A stretch of DNA of 64,000 bases. It comes from Schistocephalus solidus (taxonomy: Eukaryota > Platyhelminthes > Cestoda > Diphyllobothriidea > Diphyllobothriidae). The notes below the pieces were generated by a model. It was not told where the DNA came from, did no database searches, and saw only the letters and a program-made list of their open reading frames with translations. The stretch is from assembly GCA_017591395.1 (NCBI GenBank), contig WEDG01004155.1:124001-188000 (forward strand). The letters are read 5' to 3'. Position numbers and translations under genes: made by a program. Below, in pieces: positions 11,650 to 20,815 of this stretch. Position 1 is the first letter of the stretch, and each line of letters begins with the position of its first letter.

Positions 11650-12096
11650 CTTATGTTGTTCTACTTGATCGAAGTAGTCTCCGTGTGCCAGGATTCGATA
11701 GTTTCTCTTCCACGGATCCAATGTGACCCCTGTGGAGTTAACTACGTCGGAGAGACCGTGAAGCGGTTGCAGACCCGTGTTACCGAACACGTGGGGGCAG
11801 TGAGGAGAATGGACCCATCGTCTCTGGTGGCGGAACACTGTGCAAAATCTGGGCACACGTTCGCCTTCGAGAACGCCAAAATCCTGGGTCGAGGAAATGA
11901 CCACGTAACCAGGGAAACAATCGAAGCCTGGCACACTGAGACTACGTCAATCAACCGTTGTGTCGTCCTTCCGGTAGCCTACCAAGCCCTCCGGGCACAG
12001 CTCATCAAACGTAAGGGCAAACATAAAATTAGGCCAAGCGTGAATCAATCACGCTTGGCCACCCCGGCCTCCCTACATTGTACCCTGTTAAGGTAA
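11650..12096 (+). pseudogene. Penelope-like element fragment 1: GIY-YIG endonuclease end with inverted 5' piece
   Basis: From about 11716 the frame encodes a Cys-containing linker (CDPCGVNYVGET), a GIY-YIG domain (YVGET..RLQTRVTEH, then KSGHTFAFENAKILGR) and the conserved tail (EAWHTETTSINR..VLP). This is the C-terminal endonuclease of EN-positive Penelope-like retroelements; the RT is absent. The frame runs upstream to 11635, but 11666-11714 is an inverted, imperfect copy of 11902-11955 rather than true N-terminal sequence. The frame ends with a stop at 12094-12096. It sits directly against the Rex1-like fragment. Confidence 0.85.
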
Positions 12097-12166
12097 ACCC
12101 ATACAATCAACACTGTGTTACAAAATGACTGTCCCCCCTATAAATCCTGTGAAACGCATAACGATA

Positions 12167-12215
12167 CTCACCTCCGACGATGGTAACTAGTATACTTTGA
12201 AACGTCAGAACAATA
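12167..12215 (+). ncRNA. Hammerhead-ribozyme-like motif, Penelope-like copy 1
   Basis: Core CCGACGA (12174-12180), a stem II region 12181-12198 in which GGUA and UACU can pair, GAAA (12199-12202), then CGU and C17 at 12206 as the predicted cleavage nucleotide. Helix III would be only the self-complementary ACGU, so dimerisation would be needed. Stem I is weak (CU with AG). Position 4 is C instead of the consensus U. Identified by comparison with the other three copies; probably decayed. Confidence 0.5.
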
Positions 12216-12294
12216 CACATATAGTCCCTGAGCTCGCCTTTTCTTCTAATTTATGCCCGGGGACGCGCAGCTTCGCTTCTATTAGCAATATATG

Positions 12295-12560
12295 CAGTAT
12301 GATATTACCGGCAAAGACAAGGGAGACTGGAATGGCCATTTCTAGCTTATTGGCCGCCATCAGCCAGCCATACACAAACCCAGGTGCTGCGGCGGCCGAG
12401 GCCCGAACTCGTGACCTGTTGGGCAGAAGTCCAACGCTCTACCCTCTGCGCTACGAGCTCGATGTCTTGCCGGATTCAATCGGGAATATTAACAGTGGCA
12501 GTTGGGCACTCACCGATCGGTGGGGCTATAGAGTGAGCCCCAAGGCACACACTCGAGCCC
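12295..12560 (-). mobile_element. tRNA-derived SINE with hammerhead-like 3' part
   Basis: In reverse orientation the order is a CACTCACCGATCGG-type leader, a tRNA-like segment with A box (GTAGCGCAGAGGGTAGAGCG) and B box (GTCACGAGTTCGGGCC), a CACCTGGGTTTG..GGCTGG linker, a hammerhead-like block at 12324-12368 and the 3' end CTTGTCTTTGCCGG. The hammerhead stem I here is GGCUGG/CCAGUC, still six pairs but different from the 34-35 kb copies. Its core reads CUGAUGG (A9 changed), so cleavage is unlikely. The element is not a functional tRNA gene because the acceptor ends do not pair. Confidence 0.8.
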
Positions 12561-12582
12561 ATTCGGTCCGCCCCAACCGCCA

Positions 12583-12786
12583 GCTAGCAGCTGGCGATAA
12601 ACGAACGTTGTGTCGTAAGACACATGCCACACAGGTATGTTGCTAAAGGTACAACAGGCAAGATCTAGACAGCTGTTTCACAATTGTTGCCGATCATCAG
12701 TACATCAAATGTCTTGCGCAGTGGGGTATATATGGCACATATATTATACCGTACTTCTGACACAGGTACTATATATATATATATAT
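12583..12786 (+). repeat. R2 repeat (plus copy) ending in a short (AT)n tract
   Basis: Bases 12583-12745 match the reverse complement of 3905-4072. The end (TTATACCGTACTTCTGACAC plus AGGTACT) is also the end of the 33.7 and 34.06 kb direct repeats. An (AT)n tract of 18 bp follows at 12769-12786. Confidence 0.6.
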
Positions 12787-12791
12787 TTTTA

Positions 12792-12878
12792 GCAGCTTCT
12801 CAGCCTCTGTGCTGCAGTGCGTACGATCGCTTTTTCGCCGCATCCAGACACACTGCAGCACAGAGGCTGAGAAGCTGC
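12792..12878. repeat. Perfect 28-bp inverted repeat at the 5' end of Penelope-like copy 2
   Basis: Left arm 12792-12819 is the exact reverse complement of 12851-12878, with a 31-bp spacer. The right arm is coding sequence of the element (HCSTEAEKLRE), so the left arm is an inverted duplication made at the truncated 5' end rather than a terminal repeat of the whole element. Confidence 0.9.
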
Positions 12879-13561
12879 GAGAACGTAAAACCCTATGGCG
12901 CCTCTTTCTAGCCAGTGGATATCCACGCAGCTTCGTAAACAAATGCTTATACCAAAGGCATACAAAGACCGAAGGTGAGCCTAAACAAAGACCTGAAACC
13001 TTCCATGTCTTGCCCTATGTGAAGAACGTCTCAGAAGCCACTGAGCGCATGTTAAGACCGCTAAACGTGGGCGTTGGACACCGACCAGAGACCACCATCC
13101 GTCGATTAGTCATGCAACCAAAGGGCCGACTACCACCCGCAGACACCTCAGGCGTTATTTACCGTGTCAACTGTCTAGACTGCCCGGCCAACTACTGCGG
13201 CATGACCGACAAACGACTGAGTACGCGCATGCACGAGCACACTTTGGCCGTAAGGCGAAAGGATATTCGATCACACGTCGCCATGCATAGTCTAGAAAAC
13301 AACCACCGGTTCGATTTTGACGGAGCTCAAGTGCTCGGCCGAGCCGAAAACAGACTGGCGAGGGAAGTCATCGAAGCTTGGCAGTCAGACGCCAACTCTA
13401 TCAACCGCAGCATTGACCTACCAGTGCCCTATGAGGCCGTCAAGCACAATTGGCGCACGAGGGGAGGACCAATGAGAAACGAGGTGGCTAGACCTATCGC
13501 AAGTGAGCACGAAAGACCCTTTTTAAACCATGTAGCTCCCCCTATGCTCTATCTCCGATGA
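12809..13561 (+). CDS. Penelope-like element fragment 2: end of RT, linker and GIY-YIG endonuclease (5'-truncated)
   Basis: The frame gives 250 residues. Genuine element sequence starts at about 12851. It covers the last helix of the RT (EKLRERKTLWRLFLASGYP), the LPYVKNVSEATERMLRPL block, the Cys linker (VNCLDCPANYCG), the GIY-YIG region (NYCGMTDKRLSTRMHEHTL; the usual ET is MT) and the conserved EAWQSDANSINRSIDLPVPY tail. In full elements this endonuclease nicks target DNA for reverse transcription. The RT catalytic domain is missing, so this copy cannot move by itself, but the remaining frame has no internal stop. The TGA stop (13559-13561) lies inside the hammerhead core CCGATGA. Confidence 0.88.
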   Translation: MLQCVRSLFRRIQTHCSTEAEKLRERKTLWRLFLASGYPRSFVNKCLYQRHTKTEGEPKQRPETFHVLPYVKNVSEATERMLRPLNVGVGHRPETTIRRLVMQPKGRLPPADTSGVIYRVNCLDCPANYCGMTDKRLSTRMHEHTLAVRRKDIRSHVAMHSLENNHRFDFDGAQVLGRAENRLAREVIEAWQSDANSINRSIDLPVPYEAVKHNWRTRGGPMRNEVARPIASEHERPFLNHVAPPMLYLR

Positions 13562-13593
13562 TGCGCTCAAGTATGAGTGTGAAACGTCAGACA
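13551..13593 (+). ncRNA. Hammerhead-ribozyme-like motif, Penelope-like copy 2
   Basis: Stem I 5' strand UCU (13552-13554) can pair with AGA (13589-13591). The core is CCGAUGA (13555-13561). Stem II is GCGCUC/GAGUGU (13563-13568 with 13575-13580) with loop AAGUAU. GAAA follows at 13581-13584, then CGU and C17 at 13588. Helix III is the palindromic ACGU and would form only between two copies. C4 departs from the consensus U4. Hammerheads are known in Penelope-like elements of other animals; activity here is inferred. Confidence 0.6.
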
Positions 13594-13670
13594 AGTATAA
13601 CTTCTACCCCAGAGATCGCCTTATCTTCTCCTTCCATTTCAACACCTGGGGTCCGTATTTTCTCCTACAT

Positions 13671-13736
<66 letters not shown>
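13594..13736 (+). repeat. Penelope-like 3' tail and (TA)n microsatellite
   Basis: Bases 13594-13672 resemble the tail of copy 1 (ACTTCTACCCCAGAGATCGC versus TAGTCCCTGAGCTCGCC, then CTTATCTTCT). It runs straight into (AT)n at 13673-13736, 64 bp. Confidence 0.8.
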
Positions 13737-13738
<2 letters not shown>

Positions 13739-14720
13739 GGATAGTGTAGTGCTCACCGATCTGGTTACGCAACATGCTAGTTCGCGGTGCCTTGAAGCTT
13801 AATTTGGAGCTATTGCATACAGTCGCATCGCGACCATTTATATAGGTAGATAAAGTATTACCGAAAAATACTATCCCGGTGAGCACGTTAATTGCTGAGG
13901 AAATTAAAAGGTACAATTTCGAAACTGGAGTATCTACCAGAAAGCATTCAAGAAATGCTGAGGGACCCACTGATGAGCGGAACCCCTGACAGTTCTCTCA
14001 TTTAACAACAGAATATCGGCAAAAATATGTCCGGACTCTCAGCTAGTACCTGGGTTAACATTATAGAAAATCATGCAGGACATGCATGTAATACTACGCT
14101 GGTATCCCACTATAATTGGTAGATTTTGGCTCCGATATTCGAGCCAACCTTCGGACTGAGCCCATTAAGCTTTATTCGAACTGATTTACTCCCACATAGC
14201 AATTAATTTTTGTGAGGACAGTAGGCAGCTGCATCCTCTTTAAGAGTTCATCTCCATCAGACGGTGGAGCAAGTCACAAGTCGACATTGCAATTTTTCGT
14301 CGTGTCGGCATGGGGTTCTCTGCATCCACATTAATCGGCTCACGTCCTCGCAAATGCCAATTTGTTCTGATGGACAACTATGCGAGGCATGGCGCCCACA
14401 CCCTGAAAAATTCAAATGCCCCATAGCGGCTACAGTGCACCAAATTGCCGCCCTCATAGCAGCCAAAAGTTACCATGCTGGGATGCTGGATTGAGCGCAT
14501 CCAGGACAGGAGGCGGAAGAGGGTGGGGGGTTTTAATGAATGGACGGCCGGTACAGCCACTACGAGGTCTTGTGGGAGCGACGCTCTCTCATATGGTTTC
14601 CAGACAGATTAGTGAGTCTTCCCTCTTGCCCTCGCAGGCGGCCACATAGCGGTGAGTAAACGATAAAGCGGATGTAATAGCGAAGAGCTAAATAATACTG
14701 TGATGACTGTTTCTGATGCT
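13737..14720. other. Unassigned stretch with a short SINE-leader fragment
   Basis: A SINE leader fragment (GTGCTCACCGATCTGGTTAC) is seen at 13749-13768. Beyond that no gene is supported. A 76-codon frame at 14264-14494 and its antisense frame have no recognised motif. Confidence 0.45.
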
Positions 14721-14734
14721 CGGATGGACATATG

Positions 14735-14865
14735 CAGGATGAGATCACCGGCAAAGACAAGAGAAATTGGAATGGTCATTTCTGGCTTACTATCCATCAT
14801 CGGCTAGCCATACCCAACCCCAGCACAGGCCATCTCCAACATTGAGCCCAGCCTCTCTGACAGTC
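14735..14865 (-). mobile_element. SINE 3' fragment with decayed hammerhead-like block
   Basis: In reverse it reads TGGGGTTGGGTATGGCTAGC, then a block corresponding to the hammerhead (14764-14808, core changed to CCGATGA, GAAA kept) and the end CTTGTCTTTGCCGG. The tRNA-like half is missing. Confidence 0.65.
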
Positions 14866-15054
14866 AGTGGGAGTAATAAGACAGACCACTGCTAAGAGGG
14901 CAAGGGCGATTTGGGTCCGATCTTCTTGTGCACAGGGGTTTGGGTATAGGAACCCCAACACTAAGGGTGACCTTGCGCTAGATACCCGGAGAGGTACCTA
15001 TTTCCTCGCAAAAAATTTAAGTGACATGGCTATCGGCCCCAACCAGAAATACCA

Positions 15055-15640
15055 CCAAAGCTACGGTGCACTCTAACATACACCAGAGACGTCTCAGAAG
15101 CGACTGAACGCATTGTTGTGGGACTAGGTGTTGGAAGTACACACTGACCCAGAGCTACCATGCGCAGGAGGGTGACTAAAAGTAAAGGCCGAATAAACTT
15201 CAAAGAGCAATACAGGATAGCGTATCGCATCCCATGCCTAACCTGCCCTTGCAACGACGCAGGCCGGACTGTACGCATGCTGGGATCGTGCATACATGAA
15301 CATAATTTGGCGATGCGACAGGGCAACGAATCATTGCAAGTTACTGCCCGCACCCACAAAGTGAACCGTGAGTTCAAATTCACAGCCGTGAAGGAAATGG
15401 CCCACGCTGTAAACAAGACGAGCTGAGAATTGATTGAACCCTGGTCCACGGATGGGAATTCAATCAATCGAGGTTTCGATCTGGCGCTGACGTACAGAGC
15501 CCTGCGCAGTCACCACCTGACTTGCTTCATTGAGCACGGATTGGCTTGCAGCCTCTATAAGTGTCGCCATTTTGCTGCTGCTGCTATCTCTGAATGCACG
15601 AGTTCGAGTGCTTAGAACAATAAATGAAGTGTTCCGATGC
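15055..15640 (+). pseudogene. Penelope-like element fragment 3 (decayed)
   Basis: Order of remnants: RDVSEATERIVVGLGVG at about 15085, IAYRIPCLTCPCNDAGRT (Cys linker, GIY-YIG start) at 15217-15270, IHEHNLAMRQ at 15292-15321, and SINRGFDLALTYRALRSH at 15460-15513. In-frame stops occur at about 15148 and 15424, and the GIY-YIG core is damaged. The hammerhead homologous site (15590-15632) keeps a GCAC/GUGC hairpin, but the core reads CUGAAUG and the GAAA is lost. Confidence 0.8.
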
Positions 15641-18600
15641 TTGAACAGTCTTCTCTTTTACCTATTTCATTGTTCTCAGCCTAATACTAACCCATCCAAT
15701 ACTAACACCAACGCTCAGCGTCCGGAATTTGGCACAAGACCTAATACGGGGGTTATTTATAACCATATGCTACCGACCAGGAAATTGTAGAGGAACAATA
15801 AGAGACCACAGAAAGAATGCAGGGAACCATGATCAACGGTTGCGCAGCAGAACATGGGACTGAACGTTGAGGAAACCCGATAGGTTCAACGCTGTAGGTA
15901 TCCCCAAAATTGTGGAAGAGGATATTCAATTTGACGAAGTGCAAAGGATGTGACGGGAGGGGGAAGTGAATGACGCGACCGAAAAGTGACAGTAGTTAAG
16001 TGGTCTGGATGACATTTTCAGGGGAGGGGGTGGTAGTTAAAAGCTAGTCCAGCCTTTCTGAATTATTTGCCTTGGTCTCTTACCCATAACTTATCCCCCG
16101 TTAATCCTGCAAGCAGATTACGTTAGCAAATTTTATTCACTTGTGATTTTCAGTACGGCCGATTGTACCTGTTGTTTATACGGCTAAAGCCTTGACTTCA
16201 AGGATCAGCGGAAGCCCGATGCAAACCTCAAGTATTTCCGGTCTGGGGTTAGGGTAGGTCATACAGGGGAAGGCAAATCAAGAAAAAGATGACCACTTCA
16301 GTCGCTTTTTATCCGACTGTAGCATACATCGCAGTGGGTAAGCGTCCTGCAGACTGGCAGTTTGGACTTTGTGAAGAGGTTGTGCACACACTTAAAAGGG
16401 GTGTTCGATGAGCGCGCCGACTGTGCGAATCCGACCTTTCTTGAAGTACAGATTGCTGGACGGTGACGATTCCAACAGTCGAAAGGTCTATTGAAGTGCG
16501 ACTGAGGCTTCTCATGGCGGAAATAGGCACACGTGCTGACTCGCAAAATCACTACAGCAGGCTCTGTAGCTGCTGGATGGTGCTAGATCTTTGAGTGATA
16601 GAACGCAAGCAGCATAAGATAGCTTGGTTGAAAACCAACCCACAGACGAAAAAATGTTCTCAGTTGTTTTTAAAAGCCTACCAAAACATTGTCAGATAAC
16701 ACCTCGACCGTTGCGAGCGACAATTTCCACCGAGTGTCTGCAGCATCGAAAGCAACATGTGCATGCATCAGGTTTTAGTGAGACAGATTTGTACGGCATC
16801 TATCTCAATCACCTGAGTTTGATGGTGAAAAACGGACAGGAAGTGGGCTCTGGCAAAGGGATGAAACATGCCTCACATCCTGTTTTAGAGAAGGAAAACA
16901 AGGAAATTCCGCTGGAAGAAACAAGTAAATAAACATTCGGCCGAAAAAATTTCCAAGGCTTCACATCCCTAAATCACAGTAGCAGAGGGTACGTGGCATG
17001 CATACAGTTCTTCTGACTCGAAATAAAGATAGTGCAATATAGTGATACAGGTGTGACGGTCATCAGCAGTGAAAAGCTGTCCGACCAGTGGAAAGTCAGT
17101 ATTCCACCTACTCACATAAAATTAGTAAACATTCGGAGGAGATTTCAAAAAAAATCGAATTCAAGTTCTGAAAGTATACAGGGAACCTACATACATGGTT
17201 GAAAGGAGATCATGCCTACGGGTGGGGGGAGGCGCGCGAAGGAGCCTCATTGTCAAACGTATTGAAACGTTAGCTTAGAGGGTTGTTCCAAAAATTTTCT
17301 TCCTCAACAAGTACCTGCCGCCAAAAGTCCCCTAACCGAGGACGAACTTCACATTACTGCGATAAGGAAAAATGATAGTTAATACGTTAAATGGATGTCC
17401 CACAGTATTGTGAATTGAGCGAGAATTAGTTTATAAGGATAAGTGACGTGTATAGCATCTAGTCCGCTCTGTCTTGTCTCATTTTAAAAGACCGTTAGTA
17501 GAATCGCACTCAATGACTGACAACATTAAACTGTTCGTCTACGCGCCCCACACACGACCTGGTCCCAACACAATGGGCAGAACGGGTCGGCCCGGCTGCC
17601 TCCTTACTGGGATTGATGTAGATACCACATTCAGAAGAAGCCATTAAGCCTTACAAGCCGACCTGAAGGGATCGAATTATTCTGTCAGCTGGCGCCTTTT
17701 CAATCCATGCGGGTTAGCACTTCGTGAAAACTTCAAGCGCTTCAGAGTTTATATAGTGAAAAATTACTGAAATGCATCCCGCAGAGTGAATCTCAGTCTC
17801 TTTTCCTCTCTATCTTCTCGAACACCAGCCGGTCAGAGCTTAACAACCCGTCTACGCGTGCCGCATATGACCTGTTACTACCACACAAGGAATATAACCC
17901 ACAAGTAACACACAGCTATGGATGCCTCTTCCCTGCATTCTCCGAGGACCGAGTCAGTGAGCTCCGATATATGAAAAACCACACAAGTAGTAATAGGAGA
18001 TCAAATAATGACTACCCCCTCACAGTATAGCAACGAGGGCATGAACACAAAATGTGATCCAAACTCAGGGAACAGAGGATAAGTCAGCGTGTAATATGCG
18101 ATCGTATTATAAACCAACGAAACCTTGCATATATCCTTGGTATTCGTTAGTGTTAGAAATCATTGCCAATTTAGTAGGGTCACACAGTATTTCGTTGGCC
18201 GTAGGAGGACCGAAGGATCGGGTCAGATGGCAAATTTCCAGGCGTTTACCCTTAGGACGCTGCAGTAGTTTCACAAGGCACCAGTAAGGAAAGATCACGT
18301 AAAGCCGTCCTCCTCCTTGCTCCTGTCGAAGGTCCGTAAAAAGTGGTTCAGAGCAGCTAGGAATGACATGACGCATAATGGACGGCGTGACGTAAAGCCA
18401 CGAAATCTCGTAAGTCACAAACGCGTCGGGGCAACAAACTATTGCGCGACCCTGCTAACCCAGCAACGAATGCTAATAGGACTAAGCTTAGGTTGGCACT
18501 TCCCCTTTCTTAATTTAACTCTACAAAACAACTTCCCACTCCCTATTTCTACCGGCCAGGTGTTATTCGCTGGCTTATCTTTTGTTCCCTGGGTTTGGTT

Positions 18601-18900
18601 GCATATCGCGTTCTTGTCGTGACGAGATCAGATGTCAGGAAAGCGAGTCTGATAGAGAATGACCCTTAGCCGGAACGTAGAACCAGACCGACTTTTAGTT
18701 GTAGATTCAGTCGCGTGTACTGATCAAGCTGACCCAGATGCACTTGAAGGTCACTGACGACGTGCACATGCGCAAGCTGGCGGACAAGAGGGAGGTTGAT
18801 TTTACGGAAGTGAAAACCTCGCAGAAATGATAAATAGCAGCACGTTATCCAGCATACATAAAAATCATCTCGAAACAGCAAAACAGGATCACACAAACCC
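15641..18900. other. Unassigned region
   Basis: No exon with a recognised domain. A 102-codon plus frame (16624-16932) is Lys/Glu-rich at its end but has no family match I can name. A CTACGCG-type R1 fragment recurs near 17545 (CGTCTACGCGCCCCACACACG) and 17845 (CGTCTACGCGTGCCGCAT). A lone GGGGTTAGGGTAGG is at 16246. Confidence 0.45.
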
Positions 18901-19150
18901 CTGCAACACTTGTTGACGCCGAATGTACCACCGCAAGGACCCAGATGAGGCGACTGAGAAAAAGGCTTCGAAACCGGCACCTCTCTGTACGCTTAAACGG
19001 GGTGACTGGTGGTCACGACCGCATCGACCGAAGCTACATACGTCAGTGACTTTCTGGGTTGCGGCGACACCAACACAGCCGAATAAGACAGTGATGCACC
19101 AGACTGTATGCAGGCGAGAACACCTCAACACAGGGAAGGCCGTATTTGAT

Positions 19151-19240
19151 GCTGCCTTTGATGATGGGTTCAAGCACCAATCTGAAACGTCAGGCGAATG
19201 AATTCCTTGGTCGAGTGATCGCGCCTCAGGGTAAAAGGGG
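19151..19240 (+). ncRNA. Solo Penelope-like 3' tail with hammerhead-like motif (copy 3)
   Basis: Stem I GCCU (19154-19157) pairs with AGGC (19192-19195). The core is UUGAUGA (19158-19164; C3 changed to U). Stem II is GGGUU/AAUCU (19166-19170 with 19179-19183). GAAA is at 19184-19187, then CGU and C17 at 19191. The following sequence (GAATGAATTCCTTGG.CGAGTG plus ATCGCGCC) resembles the tails of copies 1 and 2. No endonuclease coding sequence is visible upstream, so this is an isolated tail. Confidence 0.5.
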
Positions 19241-20730
19241 AAAATACTGAGCGCAGCTGCATGAGACTGTGGGCTGCCACCTATGCATTCATCAGTGTAC
19301 GCAGTAAACACTGGATTGATGAGGAGGAAGGAATCTAGACTGTGTCCGAGAAAAAGCCAACCCTTAACGACCTACGAGACCAACAGCAAGGCTCAAGACA
19401 AGGCCGCATTCTTACCCTATTTTCACCAACTGCAAAATAAACTAATAAAGATGGGGTAACGGTAAGTTATGTACAGCAGCAAGAAAGCCAGAAGCCGCCA
19501 GCATCGTGCTTTGGTTTATGCCCGACGATGGAAAAGTGTGCAATTCGCGGATATTTCACACCAGAACAATCATCCTTTTTACACCGATGTCCAAGCAACA
19601 GGGTTTTATCGAGGTCTGTGCGGGTGAAACCAGCAATGAAGTCATCTCAGGGTTTTCAAGCTGCCATCCTCTATGGCTATCAAATTCTTGGAGCCTTTAT
19701 AAGAAAGAAAGAACAATACACCTTATACTACCCGCTGTAATGTCCCACCCGTAAAACCTCCTATTACCAGCGGTCCCGTATTACATGAGCCCTGGATTTC
19801 TGGTTTTCTTGGTGCTTTACATAACTCGCCGCTACGGAAGAGGGAAAATAACCAACCGGCTAGCAGGTTATGAGGGTCAGGGTCAAATGAAAAGCTCTGT
19901 CTAGATAATGGAGTCGTTATACAGCCCGCAAACTACCGGAGCACTCAGTGCCCAGCAAAGATGATAGAAAACTGCTGAAGCAGAAATCACAGATTCTACA
20001 GCTCTCGGCGATGTAAGTTAGTTGCTTCTACATTATCTTCGAGGACTTTACTTACGCTTTTAACCTCACAAACCGACATGACTTCTGAAGGGTAATGAAA
20101 CAACTGAGAGATCACGAAGAGTTCACGTTGGTGGTCCGGTAACGTCGTGACGACATACTCGGATACTTCACTAACAGTATGTTCACCTTGAAGGTCTGTA
20201 CAATGACCAACTGGGCTGTGTTCCCCCGGCCCTTATCAGTTTCGTGTTCGTGTGCGTCTACCGAGAGGATCAACCAGGCATCTGGGAAATTCAGGAGAAG
20301 ATGCGATTGCTGGATAAGGAATTTAATTAAACTGACCTTTTCGGATTCTCACGTGAACACATCATCCGAGACAGTCGCAGATAAGGGCGATGGAGGAGCA
20401 AGAAATTTAACATTTGTAGGACGCATTTACCATTTGCCTAATCCATTTAGTAGACCTCGCGTTCATTGCTTTTTAGTTCCTGTCCTAGTGATTAATAGGC
20501 AAAATAAATTACCGCTGTTGATTCTTGGCAAGGTGTTTATTCGGAAATTACGCTAGCTGTAGCTGGAACCGTTGGTCGGCCGCGCCCAATGACAGTGAGC
20601 TCAGTGGCGGAGTAATCAGAATGCTCCATTGCGAGCGCATATTCAAGTCACATGTAAGGCGGATTCGACCCCATGCGAATCCAAAAAAACAGCAGTGGTG
20701 AAAGAAACTGAGATCATCAGCAAACAGCCG
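19241..20730. other. Unassigned region
   Basis: No recognised gene. The 125-codon frame at 20179-20556 has no domain I recognise and overlaps no conserved splice structure. Confidence 0.45.
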
Positions 20731-20734
20731 ACTT

Positions 20735-20815
20735 CCTTGCCCACGCTGCGCAAACAGATCAAGGTCACCGCATGAGCCTATGCGGTCATATGTGCGTGGA
20801 TGGCGGCTACATCTT
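20735..20815 (+). pseudogene. Zinc-finger tail fragment of an RTE-like LINE
   Basis: Read with one frame change this gives CPRC followed by HRMSLCGHMCVD, matching the last finger ([16 protein letters not shown]) of the intact copy at 2086-2150. It is fused to the endonuclease start of the next decayed copy, suggesting two tandem or nested LINE insertions. Confidence 0.55.

Noticed and set aside
12809..13561. Penelope-like copy 2 as an autonomous element
   Set aside because: The RT catalytic domain is absent; only its last helix, the linker and the GIY-YIG part remain.
13958..13990. CTGATGAG at 13958 as another hammerhead
   Set aside because: No GAAA or pairing stem II follows; isolated chance match.
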